A stretch of 64,000 nt of DNA, from positions 1 through 64,000 of the forward strand of contig NZ_JADPCH010000009.1 in NCBI RefSeq assembly GCF_015670745.1. Direction: 5' to 3'. Shown here in pieces: positions 1-15,500 of this stretch. Numbering within the stretch: position 1 is the stretch's first letter; each line of letters opens with the position of its first letter. The stretch comes from Collinsella aerofaciens (GTDB lineage Bacteria; Actinomycetota; Coriobacteriia; Coriobacteriales; Coriobacteriaceae). The position numbers and the translations under genes were made by a program. The notes under the pieces are model-generated. The model saw only the letters and a list, made by a program, of their open reading frames with translations. It did no database searches and was not told where the DNA came from.

Positions 1-9
1 GCTGCTCTA

Positions 10-60
10 CAGTCCTGCGCAAGACGGAAAGCACATTAAGTGCTTTCCTTTGCGTGCGGA
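10..60. repeat. Hairpin related to the 12.75-13.0 kb palindrome
   Basis: The arms GGAAAGCAC and GTGCTTTCC enclose the loop ATTAA, and the right side continues with CGTGCGGAA. The loop, the inner stem bases AGCAC/GTGCT and the trailing CGTGCGGAA are shared with the centre of the large inverted repeat near 12883, so this looks like a second member of the same family. It lies at the window edge, so its left part may be cut off. No gene overlaps it. Confidence 0.6.
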
Positions 61-127
61 ACTCGCGACAAACTTAAACAGCGGGCCGCCCGGGCCGGGA
101 ATCCGACGTGCTCGTCGGGGCAACGTT

Positions 128-178
128 CCCTTCCAAAAAGGGACAGGTTTATTTTGGTCGGTTTTATCTGGGAAAACG
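128..178 (+). repeat. GGGACAG-loop hairpin element, copy A (degenerate left arm)
   Basis: From about 133 to 172 the sequence matches the element at 28542-28581 almost base for base: CCAAAA, then the loop GGGACAGGTTTA, then TTTTGG and GGTTTTATCTG. Here only the inner CCAAAA/TTTTGG arms still pair, because the outer left arm has drifted. The stretch 1-303 holds only this copy, the neighbouring hairpin at 10-60 and a terminator. Confidence 0.65.
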
Positions 179-265
179 CCACTCTTCACGGTGATTCGCA
201 TCCATTTGCCACGTTCTTCCGAGAATCAGACGAATAACGTCCAATCTACTCGTCCATATAACGCT

Positions 266-297
266 AAAAAGGCCGCTTCCCCACTTGGGAAGCGGCC
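266..297 (-). terminator. Rho-independent terminator of the anti-sigma-like gene
   Basis: The stem GGCCGCTTCCC/GGGAAGCGGCC (271-281 and 287-297) is followed, on the minus strand, by a run of five T residues. It starts seven bases past the stop codon of the upstream minus-strand gene. Confidence 0.85.
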
Positions 298-303
298 CAG
301 ACT

Positions 304-1380
304 TTACGAATAAACGATCGTAAAGGGTACTTCTGTTTCGGTCTCTCCTGTTGATGTGTACCTCGTGCCCTCAAGGGTTACCGAGACCACTTGATCGACA
401 TTGATCAGTTTTGTCGGCACCGAGATGTTCTCTCCGCTATTGCGCGTCAGCGAGACATAGAAATTGTACGCGCCCGCAGTATCATCTTCGATAATCTGCT
501 CCGATCCATCCTTGTAGGTAACGGTCAACTTTTTCGTGACTGCGTCAATGCCCAGATCATCGATGTGCGTCTGGATGGAAAACGGGCTGATCTCGAGAGG
601 CGAGTCATCGGAGCGGAGTTCCTTTGTATCGACGTACGCTCCGACGCTAAACTCGGGCGTCGATGCCTCGAACGGCTTCGCATCCTCGCCTTCGCCCTCG
701 GTCCACGAGATATTCCAGGTGACCGCATGTTGAAAACCTCGCTCGCGATCCATAGAAGCAAAGTACATCGTGCCATTAATGACAGCATCGCTTGATGTGT
801 CCTTATCAATGGTGCAGCGTGTGTCAGCCCATTCCTCGCCGAAGTTCATGCTGGGCGTGCCGATGCCTTGTTCTTCTTCACCATAGAGAACAAGTTCGCC
901 TGTCTCTGCTGCCGGCTTGTAGTAGTTAACTCCATTTGGATTGGACAGCGTAAACGTCACGGCACCGCAACCGTTTTTATCGATAGCCATCTCATGGATA
1001 TCGAGCGTATAGCCGTTACCCTCGACGGACAGATTAACCTTCTGTACTGAACCCTCCAGGCTCTGGGGCGCGATGCCATCACCAAACTCTCTGGTGTAGG
1101 TGTATTTAGTCCCCGATGAGCCACCGTTGGTCCAGGTAATGGAATCCCCATTGCCGTGGTTTCCCCAGGCTGAGGCAAAATAGCTGGAATTGATAACGGC
1201 GTAGGCGACCCCTCCGGTCGCCAGTACTCCGGCAAGACATCCGATTACGGCAACATACAGAGGCTTCGCGTGACCCTTTCGACGAAGCGGCTCTCCAGCC
1301 GCAGCATCAATAACACGGTCGGCAAGGTCGCTATCGGCTTGGATGGACTCGAAGGCCTGCTTGATTTGATTGGATTTCAC
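304..1380 (-). CDS. Membrane-anchored anti-sigma-like protein (DUF4179-type)
   Basis: This 358-residue protein has a short cytoplasmic N-terminus of about 40 residues, one membrane helix at roughly residues 42-64, and a large outside domain rich in Ser, Thr and Gly. That layout fits proteins encoded with ECF sigma factors that bind the sigma factor inside the cell. It starts with GTG behind GAGGAGGGCGACC. The first 50 bases lie inside the 3' end of the sigma-factor gene, so the two are very likely translationally coupled. I see no zinc-finger HxxxCxxC anti-sigma motif, so sigma binding is inferred from context only. The outside domain could sense an envelope signal, but no ligand can be read from the sequence. 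Confidence 0.6.
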   Translation of the reverse strand: MKSNQIKQAFESIQADSDLADRVIDAAAGEPLRRKGHAKPLYVAVIGCLAGVLATGGVAYAVINSSYFASAWGNHGNGDSITWTNGGSSGTKYTYTREFGDGIAPQSLEGSVQKVNLSVEGNGYTLDIHEMAIDKNGCGAVTFTLSNPNGVNYYKPAAETGELVLYGEEEQGIGTPSMNFGEEWADTRCTIDKDTSSDAVINGTMYFASMDRERGFQHAVTWNISWTEGEGEDAKPFEASTPEFSVGAYVDTKELRSDDSPLEISPFSIQTHIDDLGIDAVTKKLTVTYKDGSEQIIEDDTAGAYNFYVSLTRNSGENISVPTKLINVDQVVSVTLEGTRYTSTGETETEVPFTIVYS

Positions 1381-1849
1381 GGTCGCCCTCCTCTAGGATG
1401 AATTTGAGCTTCGATCGACCACGAGCTAAACGCGTTCGAACGGTCGCGGCTGGTACATGCATCAACTCGGCAATCTCTGAGGTCGAAAAGCCCAGATAGT
1501 AATAGAGCACGATGGGAACGCGGAATCGCTCCGGAAGTCGCATAACGTCTGACAGGACCGCCTTGGTCTCATCCTGCGCCGCCGAAAGCGAATCGGCCAG
1601 GTTCTCAATATCCTCCACACGCCTCCATGGCTTTCGAAAGAGCGATTTGCATTCATTGATCGTGACCCGGATAAGCCAGCGACGAAGATGTTCCCAACTT
1701 TCAAAGTGTCCATCGCTTTTAAGCAACTTAAGAAAGACATCTTGGACAACATCATCGGCATCGGCGCGATCGCGCAGGTACGTCAATGCGATCCGAAACA
1801 CGACATCACGGTGATCCTCGACCGCCTGTCTAAATGCTTGTTCTTCCAT
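1331..1849 (-). CDS. ECF-family RNA polymerase sigma factor
   Basis: The product of 172 residues has the two-domain layout of extracytoplasmic-function sigma factors. Region 2 lies at about residues 5-75 and includes the DDVVQDVFLK core-binding helix. Region 4 lies at about 105-155 with LPERFRVPIVLYYYLGFS, a helix-turn-helix, and ATVRTRLARGRSKL. The ATG at 1849 is chosen because GGGTGG lies about eight bases upstream; an in-frame GTG at 1858 is possible. Its 3' end overlaps the start of the membrane-protein gene by 50 nt. It probably directs transcription of a small envelope-stress or sugar regulon, but the targets are not visible here. Confidence 0.85.
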   Translation of the reverse strand: MEEQAFRQAVEDHRDVVFRIALTYLRDRADADDVVQDVFLKLLKSDGHFESWEHLRRWLIRVTINECKSLFRKPWRRVEDIENLADSLSAAQDETKAVLSDVMRLPERFRVPIVLYYYLGFSTSEIAELMHVPAATVRTRLARGRSKLKFILEEGDREIQSNQAGLRVHPSR

Positions 1850-1939
1850 AATCACCACCCGGTGACGTTAATGATTCTTGCTGAGGTCCTCACCATAGAT
1901 ACGCTTTGACCGAACAGAATGTTTCAAATTCAAGCAGGA

Positions 1940-1980
1940 AAAACCTACCAAAATAAACCTGTCCCTTTTTGGCAGGTTTT
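1940..1980. repeat. GGGACAG-loop hairpin element, copy B
   Basis: Arms AAAACCTACCAAAA (1940-1953) and TTTTTGGCAGGTTTT (1966-1980) enclose a loop that reads GGGACAGGTTTA on the minus strand. Arms and loop match the copies at 128-178 and 28534-28575, but this one is inverted. It lies directly beside the rpoC terminator, between rpoC and the sigma-factor gene. Confidence 0.8.
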
Positions 1981-1985
1981 CTTCA

Positions 1986-2024
1986 ACAAAAAAGACCCGC
2001 TTCCCTGTTGGGAAACGGGTCTTT
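1986..2024 (-). terminator. Rho-independent terminator of rpoBC
   Basis: The stem AAAGACCCG/CGGGTCTTT (1991-1999 and 2016-2024) with inner TTCCC/GGGAA pairing is followed by T residues on the minus strand. It is 27 nt past the rpoC stop codon. Confidence 0.9.
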
Positions 2025-2050
2025 GGAAGGGCGGTTAACGTACTAGGAAA

Positions 2051-6526
<4,476 letters not shown>

Positions 6527-6532
6527 AGTCAA

Positions 6533-10024
<3,492 letters not shown>

Positions 10025-10097
10025 CAGGTTTTTCCTCCTTCACGGAAATGCTCGGTGGGTTGGCGAGGCATAGCTTCGCCAGTTATCGCAACCTAAT

Positions 10098-10125
10098 AGT
10101 TTATCAGGTACCGACCGTTGGGCAA
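10098..10125 (-). promoter_or_regulatory. Possible promoter of rpoBC
   Basis: On the minus strand TTGCCC (10120-10125) and TAAACT (10098-10103) are 16 bases apart, a reasonable match to a housekeeping -35/-10 pair, about 75 nt before the rpoB start codon. The rest of the galU-rpoB gap (10126-10257) is A+T-richer and holds nothing else I can name. Confidence 0.4.
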
Positions 10126-10257
10126 GAAAAGCCTTGACGCGATTGAGTTTTTGGAGTAGCAAAGTTTTTCGACAGAAAACACGCAGGTAGATAGTGGTAT
10201 ACCGAACATCTGTTCATATATTTTCTGTGAACAGAGAGCCGGCAATCGCAGCTCTTA

Positions 10258-10291
10258 TAAAAAACGGGCGCGAACCGAGGTCCGCGCCCGT
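10258..10291 (-). terminator. Rho-independent terminator of galU
   Basis: The stem ACGGGCGCG/CGCGCCCGT (10264-10272 and 10283-10291) is followed on the minus strand by six T residues. It lies 20 nt past the galU stop codon and separates galU from rpoB. Confidence 0.9.
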
Positions 10292-10311
10292 AAATGTCGA
10301 TGTCCGAAGGC

Positions 10312-11220
10312 TTACTTGCGCATCAAGCCGCCGCGCTCGTCGATGGCGTCCCAGAAGGCGCTTGCAAAGCGAGGATCGCTTGCAGCCATGAGAGCGTTGG
10401 TGGCCATCCAGCCAGAGGGAGTGCCGGTGTCGTAGCCCGACAGCGGGTCGATGACGACCGCGTACATGGCCTCGCGGTCGAGCGAGCGGGCCATGGCGTC
10501 GGTAAGCTGAATCTCGCCGCCCTTGCCGGCCTGCTGATCAGCGAGCAGGTCCATGACCAGCGGGCTCAGCAGATAACGGCCGACAATGTACAGGTTGGAC
10601 GGAGCCGCCTCGGGAGCGGGCTTCTCGACCAGACCGCCGATGCGCCAGACAGCGCCCGGCTCTGCATCGGCAACGTCCTCGGCGCCCTCGAGCGAACCGA
10701 CGCGCTCGCCGGCGATAACGCCGTAGCGGCTGACTTCCTCGGGCAAGCAAGCAGCGACGGCGATAACCGAAGCTCCACCGTGCTCCTTGGAAACGGCGAG
10801 CATCTTGTCGCAGATGTCGCGATTAGGCACAACGTAGTCGCCCAGAAGAACCAGGAAGTTCTCCCCTGCCACGGCGTCGGCAGCAGAGCGGATAGCATGG
10901 CCGAGGCCCTTGGGCTCGTACTGATAACGGAAGTCGACCGGCATACCGCCAGCGTGGGCGACGGCATCGGCATAGGCGTTCTTGCCGCGCTCGCGCAGCA
11001 GGTTCTCGAGCGAGCGATCGGGCTGGAAGTAGTTCAGTAGCTCGGGCTTACCGGGAGATGTAACGATGATGGCGTCGTCGACTTCCTCGGGGTCGAGCGC
11101 CTCCTCGACGACGTACTGAATGACGGGCTTGTCGAGCACCGGCAGCATCTCTTTGGGCGTGCACTTGGTGCCAGGCAGAAAACGCGTGCCAAGACCGGCG
11201 GCGGGGATGATTGCCTTCAT
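10312..11220 (-). CDS. galU: UTP-glucose-1-phosphate uridylyltransferase
   Basis: The enzyme makes UDP-glucose from UTP and glucose-1-phosphate, feeding cell-wall glycans, glycolipids and galactose use. The N-terminal nucleotide-binding signature PAAGLGTRFLPGTK followed by TPKEMLPVLDKP is diagnostic, and FVEKP is represented by GLVEKPAPE in the middle. The chosen ATG at 11220 gives the canonical MKAIIPAAG start and has GAAAGGATC about ten bases upstream; the open frame extends 28 codons further up without support. At 302 residues it is full length. It sits between rplL and rpoB with its own terminator, an unusual insertion in this otherwise conserved neighbourhood. Confidence 0.95.
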   Translation of the reverse strand: MKAIIPAAGLGTRFLPGTKCTPKEMLPVLDKPVIQYVVEEALDPEEVDDAIIVTSPGKPELLNYFQPDRSLENLLRERGKNAYADAVAHAGGMPVDFRYQYEPKGLGHAIRSAADAVAGENFLVLLGDYVVPNRDICDKMLAVSKEHGGASVIAVAACLPEEVSRYGVIAGERVGSLEGAEDVADAEPGAVWRIGGLVEKPAPEAAPSNLYIVGRYLLSPLVMDLLADQQAGKGGEIQLTDAMARSLDREAMYAVVIDPLSGYDTGTPSGWMATNALMAASDPRFASAFWDAIDERGGLMRK

Positions 11221-11473
11221 GTTATTCAAAGATCCTTTCGCAGGCGCAAAAGCGCCCCATGCGTGCGGCGCACGGCCGCAGACCAAATTGCGATACCCAA
11301 GCATCTTACCGCTGGAACTATATGTCGCTACAAGGCAGAGACAATTCTTCAGCAGGTCAACGCAAATTATTGCTCGAATGGTGCAATTTTATTGCCCAAC
11401 GGCAGGGCACCCGATACGACGCAAATCACAGAATACGGCAGTTTGAGCTACCGATGTCGAGGGACTGAAAAAC

Positions 11474-11505
11474 AAAAAAGACGGGGCTCGCAATGCGAAC
11501 CCCGC
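11474..11505 (-). terminator. Rho-independent terminator of rplJL
   Basis: A GC-rich hairpin (GGCGGGG...CCCCGTC on the minus strand, with inner TCGC/GCGA pairing) is followed by six T residues. It lies 30 nt past the rplL stop, so the rplJL transcript ends before galU. Confidence 0.85.
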
Positions 11506-11534
11506 CTGCAAAGAAATCTGGCGAGAAAGCCTGA

Positions 11535-11912
11535 TTACTTGAGGGTGACAGCAGCGCCAGCAGCCTCGAGCTTCTCCTTGGCAGCCTCGGCGTCCTCCTT
11601 CTTGGCACCCTCGAGAACAGCCTTGGGAGCGCCCTCGACGACCTCCTTGGCCTCCTTCAGGCCAAGGTTGGTGAGCTCACGGACGGCCTTGATGACCTGG
11701 ATCTTGTTGTCGCCGAAGCCCTCGAGCACGACGTCAAACTCGGTCTTCTCCTCGGCCTCAGCAGCGCCAGCAGCGGGAGCGGCGACAACAGCGGCAGGAG
11801 CAGCGGCGGAAACGCCGAAGGTGTCCTCGATAGCCTTAACGAGCTCGGAAGCCTCGAGAAGGGTCATTTCCTTAAGAGCATCGATGATCTCATCGGTGGT
11901 AAGCTTAGCCAT
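11535..11912 (-). CDS. rplL: Ribosomal protein L7/L12
   Basis: This is the acidic stalk protein of the large ribosomal subunit, which binds L10 and recruits translation factors. It has 125 residues: the N-terminal dimer and L10-binding helices ([20 protein letters not shown]), an Ala-rich hinge at about residues 37-55, and the C-terminal factor-binding domain ([33 protein letters not shown]). The start MAKLTT is preceded by AAAGGAC; the extra 11 codons upstream are not part of the family. It is the second gene after rplJ. Confidence 0.97.
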   Translation of the reverse strand: MAKLTTDEIIDALKEMTLLEASELVKAIEDTFGVSAAAPAAVVAAPAAGAAEAEEKTEFDVVLEGFGDNKIQVIKAVRELTNLGLKEAKEVVEGAPKAVLEGAKKEDAEAAKEKLEAAGAAVTLK

Positions 11913-12014
11913 TTCTAAGTCCTTTCGGTTTCCGTGCGGATGCACGGAGATCAGTTAAAACACGGCGCGAAAGCGCCAGGGGTGCGGCGTTGCCGCCGCG
12001 GGTGAAAACAGCAA

Positions 12015-12536
12015 CTAGGCTGCCTTCTGCTCGGAGACCTGCTGGATCGAACGAGCGAGACCAGAGGAAACGCCGTTGACGCAGACAGCGATGTCGCGAG
12101 CGAAACCGGAGATGAGACCGGCGATCTGGCCGAGAAGCTGATCCTTGGTGGGCAGCTCGGCGATAGCCTTAACATCATCAGCGGAAACGGCCTTGCCGTC
12201 GGAGATACCGCCCTTGATCTCAAGGACGCCCTTGGACTTAGCGGAGAAGTCCTTAAGGGCCTTAGCGGACTCGACCGGCTCGGTCTCGTAGAACACATAA
12301 GCAACGGGGCCGGCGAGGATCTCGTCGAGCTCGGGCTGCTCCTGGTTCTTGAGGGCGATCTTGACCAGGTTGTTCTTGTAGACCTTCATCTCGGCGCCGC
12401 ACTCGCGAAGCTGATGACGCAGCTCTTGAGCCTGCTTAACCGTCAGACCGTTGTAGTTGACGACGAACAGACCGGCGTTCTCGGCGATACGGGACTCGAT
12501 CTCTGCAACCTTGTCGATTTTGTACTGCTGGGGCAT
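12015..12536 (-). CDS. rplJ: Ribosomal protein L10
   Basis: L10 anchors the L7/L12 dimers to 23S rRNA and is the autogenous repressor of its own operon in many bacteria. The 173-residue product has the family N-terminus (KIDKVAEIESRIAE, FVVNYNGLTVKQAQELRHQLR), the YKNNLVKIAL segment, and the C-terminal helix (LARSIQQVSEQKA) that carries L7/L12. A strong GAGGAGG site precedes the ATG. A structured leader with an internal terminator-like hairpin lies upstream, consistent with L10 feedback control. rplKA, its usual upstream neighbours, are 20 kb away. Confidence 0.97.
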   Translation of the reverse strand: MPQQYKIDKVAEIESRIAENAGLFVVNYNGLTVKQAQELRHQLRECGAEMKVYKNNLVKIALKNQEQPELDEILAGPVAYVFYETEPVESAKALKDFSAKSKGVLEIKGGISDGKAVSADDVKAIAELPTKDQLLGQIAGLISGFARDIAVCVNGVSSGLARSIQQVSEQKAA

Positions 12537-12599
12537 GAATTACACCTCCTCGAATTCTTTCCGGGCACGGTCCGCCACAAGGACGTGACGGGGGCATGT

Positions 12600-12735
12600 C
12601 CAAAAAGAAAGCCCCCGCGCTGCATGAGCGACGGGGGCGAGAAGACATATCTACTCGACCACCTCGGCTGGCGGGAAGTCCCATTAAGCTCGCGGGTAAG
12701 ACCCGTTTGCGCCGGCTGTCTCTGGCAGCGGATTC
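12600..12735 (-). ncRNA. L10 leader (ribosomal protein autoregulatory RNA)
   Basis: Upstream of rplJ the minus strand contains the segment CCAGCCGAGG and a nearby TTAATGGGACTT, which resemble the conserved internal loop and stem of the L10 leader family. They are followed by the hairpin GCCCCCG/CGGGGGC (12611-12638) with a T-rich tail (12602-12610). Such a layout lets L10, with or without L7/L12, bind the leader and favour termination when the protein is in excess. The assignment rests on position, these short matches and the terminator hairpin. A covariance-model search would settle it. Confidence 0.7.
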
Positions 12736-12744
12736 GTGCGTGAA

Positions 12745-13000
12745 CCGAAAGTATTATGGCGGGGACCCCGGCGTCGGTCAACGGGCGCGAGGATTCGTAC
12801 ACAAACCCTGCATACGCTCCGGTCCGAGGGGCCGGGTTGAGATTTTCGCTCGGTCAAGTCCTGGCTCGCACGAAGAGCACATTAAGTGCTCTTCGGCTCG
12901 TGCGGAATCTACGAAAATCTCAACCCGGCCCCTCGGACCGGAGCTGCGGTAACTTTGCTGCGAATCCTCGTGTCCGTTGAGCGACGCGCCCCACTCATAA
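12745..13000. repeat. Giant near-palindrome (about 250 nt) with a perfect 33-bp arm
   Basis: Arms 12816-12848 and 12912-12944 are exact reverse complements over 33 bases. The centre folds further as GAAGAGCAC, loop ATTAA, GTGCTCTTC. Outside the core, CGAGGATTCG (12788-12797) pairs with CGAATCCTCG (12961-12970), TCAACGG with CCGTTGA, and GGCGTCG with CGACGC, and further pairing reaches ATTATGG/CATAAT. No reading frame of interest is present. It lies between the rplJ leader and the aminotransferase gene. It is not a normal terminator, being far too long and lacking a T tail. Confidence 0.85.
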
Positions 13001-13039
13001 TGCTTGGGTCGGTGGGCTGATGTGTTGCGTCCCGTTGGG

Positions 13040-14176
13040 CTATAAGGTTGAAATGAAGGTGGACAGGCGATTTAGGCCTTCGTCCAAATCTTGGTCGGAA
13101 ACGCAGTAGCTTAGGCGGATGTGGCCTTCGGTGCCGAAGCAGTCGCCCGGGACTAGGGCTACGTTTGCTTCTTTGATGGCTTTGATACAGAAGTCTTCGC
13201 TGGTTAGGCCGTACTGTCTGATGCTCGGGAAAGCGTAGAAGGCGCCGGCTGGTTCCACTACGTCGAGGCCCATGGCGTCTAAGGCTGCGAGTACGCGTTC
13301 GCGACGGGCTCGGTAGACTTTGAGCATGGGGGTTGGGTCGACGGTCAGGGCTCGGGCTGCGGCGTCCATTTCGAAGGAGACGGCACTCGATACTAAGTAT
13401 TGGTGAGCCTTGGCGATCTCGGCGATGACGGGTGCCGCTGCCGCGAGCCAGCCCAGGCGCCAGCCGGTCATGGACCAGGGCTTGGAGAAGCTCTCGATGA
13501 TGACCGTCTGTTCACGCAGCTCCGGGTGACGCTGGGCAAAGCGCTCGTAGCCATCCACATAAACCAGGCGGTTGTATACGTCGTCGCAGACCACGTAGAT
13601 GCCCGCCTGCTCTGCCACGCGCGCCACGGCGTCGAGCGATGCTGCGCTGAGGATGCAGCCCGTGGGGTTGTTGGGCGAGCAGATGACGATGGCCTTGGTC
13701 GCCGGCGTCACACAGGCACGAAGTGCGTCCTCGTCAATCTGGAATTGCGTAGGCTCCGTATCCAAAAAGACCGCTTTGGCGTGGTTGGCCACGACGATGC
13801 TCTCGTACAGGCCAAAGGCCGGCGTGGGGATGATGACCTCGTCGCCGGGGTTGAGCATAGCCATGAATGCTGCCGACAGGGCCTCAGTCGCGCCATCGGT
13901 CAGGATGACCTCGTCGGCCGAAAACGTAAGGCCCACGTCTCCCATGTAGGTAGACAACGCCTCACGCAGGGCGGGGCGACCGTTGTTGGGCGGATAGTGC
14001 GTGTCACCGCGGTCCAGTGCGGCGGTCACCTCGGCGCTAATCACATCGGGCGTGGGAAAATCGGGCTCGCCAAGCGCAAGCGCGATGCACCCCGGGTGCT
14101 GGGCGGCGAGCGCGTTGATTCGGCGGATACCGGAGGGCTTGAGCGTGGCAAGCGAGGTATTCATGGGCAGTCGCAT
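13040..14176 (-). CDS. PLP-dependent aminotransferase, class I/II
   Basis: A fold-type I aminotransferase of 378 residues, in the aspartate/aromatic or alanine aminotransferase group. ALGEPDFPTP binds substrate near the N-terminus, SPNNPTG is at about 168-173, DDVY at 198-201 provides the cofactor-ring Asp, and SFSKPWSMTGWRLGW carries the Schiff-base Lys at residue 232. The C-terminal Arg for the substrate carboxylate lies in GHIRLSYC. The start ATG has AAAGGAACGCC in front. Exact substrates cannot be read from the sequence. It is a single-gene unit divergent from the next gene. Confidence 0.88.
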   Translation of the reverse strand: MRLPMNTSLATLKPSGIRRINALAAQHPGCIALALGEPDFPTPDVISAEVTAALDRGDTHYPPNNGRPALREALSTYMGDVGLTFSADEVILTDGATEALSAAFMAMLNPGDEVIIPTPAFGLYESIVVANHAKAVFLDTEPTQFQIDEDALRACVTPATKAIVICSPNNPTGCILSAASLDAVARVAEQAGIYVVCDDVYNRLVYVDGYERFAQRHPELREQTVIIESFSKPWSMTGWRLGWLAAAAPVIAEIAKAHQYLVSSAVSFEMDAAARALTVDPTPMLKVYRARRERVLAALDAMGLDVVEPAGAFYAFPSIRQYGLTSEDFCIKAIKEANVALVPGDCFGTEGHIRLSYCVSDQDLDEGLNRLSTFISTL

Positions 14177-14269
14177 GGCGTTCCTTTCGTAAGGGTTGCA
14201 CTAGGATAGCGCGGCGGGGCGCCGCCGGACGGTGTAACCTAAACGGAAACCAACCGGAAAGGAGGCAGC

Positions 14270-14932
14270 ATGGAGCCGACCACACACGGCGATGTACCAA
14301 AAACACTGCAAACCATTGCGTATATCAGCATTCCCAATAGCGCCGATCTTGAGTTTTTGCTTTGGGACCTGCAGGATGCCATCGCCGCCTATGCACAGCT
14401 TTCTGGCACCGCGCTCCCCCGCCCGGTCGACTTGAAGGCAAATGACGCCGGCAGCGTTGCCGATGGCATCGTGCTGGCCATTGAAGATGTGGCTGACGAT
14501 GAGACGTTGACAGCCATCGAGCAGGCGCTTGAGCGCTTTGGCGGTACGGGAACGCGCGTCTATGCCGCGATTCGAGCCGCACAAGAGGGCACTGAGCAGG
14601 CGCGCGGGACCGCCGTTCGCCTGCACAAGGCATGTGAGCGCCATGACCAATTGTGGTGTGGCGGCGTTGCCATCTGCGCCGGCAGCGGCATCGCGGCGCT
14701 TCGCCATTCCCCACGCATGGGCCTCTTGCGCCGACCATTTTCGGAAGCGATGGATAAGCTTGTGGGCGCCGTGCGCATGGGCTGCTCCATTGAACATGCG
14801 CAGCTGCTTGGAGGTAGCAATGCCGATAGTGTCGACGCCGACGGCATGGTGCGTGTCGAGCCCGCGCTGCCCGCGCCGATCTGGCGCACCATCATCAAAC
14901 GCCTCAGCACCCATGCTCAATCCAATATCTAA
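14270..14932 (+). CDS. Uncharacterised protein, possibly related to flavodoxin-fold oxidoreductases
   Basis: A 220-residue protein with a good ribosome site (AAAGGAGGCAGC) before the ATG. The C-terminal half (CERHDQLWCGGVAICAGSG, then SPRMGLLRRPFSEAMDKL) resembles the ends of some NAD(P)H-dependent FMN-reductase-like proteins of lactic acid bacteria and Coriobacteriia, but I cannot see a clear flavin motif in the N-terminal half. No signal peptide or membrane helix is evident. It stands alone between a divergent aminotransferase gene and a convergent glycosylase gene whose stop codon is one base away. A longer open frame on the opposite strand (14201-15088) lacks a ribosome site and is treated as a shadow. 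Confidence 0.65.
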   Translation: MEPTTHGDVPKTLQTIAYISIPNSADLEFLLWDLQDAIAAYAQLSGTALPRPVDLKANDAGSVADGIVLAIEDVADDETLTAIEQALERFGGTGTRVYAAIRAAQEGTEQARGTAVRLHKACERHDQLWCGGVAICAGSGIAALRHSPRMGLLRRPFSEAMDKLVGAVRMGCSIEHAQLLGGSNADSVDADGMVRVEPALPAPIWRTIIKRLSTHAQSNI

Positions 14933-14933
14933 A

Positions 14934-15497
14934 TTAGAGAGCGGCCCAGTCAACGGCTGCATGCCAACGCTCAACAAGACGTTCCAGACGCCACGCTGCA
15001 TTGGCGGGACTTGTCGAGGGCAGGACGATGGCGGACAGCCCGGTGCGTTCTTGTAGATAGCGCTTGTAGAGCCGGCCAGCTGTACCACCGTTGCATATCA
15101 CCCGCCCAATGGGAGCTGTGCCGGTAATGCGCTCGATATGTGCCGGCACAACGTTGCGAATGCTCGCGTCGCTCGAGCCCTCAATGTCGCAGCTCTCGAT
15201 CACATCCCACAGGGCCACGCCGCCGTTCAGTAGCATGGCCCGCTTGACGGCAATCGAGGCATCGAGCGTCGCGGGCTCACCGCTTGCCAAAGGATCGCCC
15301 TCGTTGGGCGGCACGGGCACACCGAGGCACGCGGCCATCACGCGCCAAAAGCGGTTCTGCGGATTGCCGTAGTAGAAGGCATTGGCACGCGAGAGCACCG
15401 AGGGAAACGACCCCAGCACCAAAACGCGCGAGCGCTCGTCAAACACGGGCTCAAACCCATGCTCAATATGTTGATAGCCCTCGTCGGACGCAGCCAT
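14934..15497 (-). CDS. DNA-deoxyinosine glycosylase (uracil-DNA glycosylase family 6)
   Basis: This 187-residue protein would remove deaminated adenine (hypoxanthine) from DNA as a first step of base-excision repair. The motifs LGSFPS (about 27-32), YYGNPQNRFW (42-51) and LPSTSPANA (about 158-166) match the hypoxanthine-DNA glycosylase branch of the uracil-DNA glycosylase superfamily. The middle region VICNGGTAGRLYKRY is also typical. The start ATG is four bases from the stop of the upstream amylase gene, so the two are probably co-transcribed although unrelated in function. Activity on uracil cannot be excluded. Confidence 0.85.
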   Translation of the reverse strand: MAASDEGYQHIEHGFEPVFDERSRVLVLGSFPSVLSRANAFYYGNPQNRFWRVMAACLGVPVPPNEGDPLASGEPATLDASIAVKRAMLLNGGVALWDVIESCDIEGSSDASIRNVVPAHIERITGTAPIGRVICNGGTAGRLYKRYLQERTGLSAIVLPSTSPANAAWRLERLVERWHAAVDWAAL

Positions 15498-15500
15498 GGC

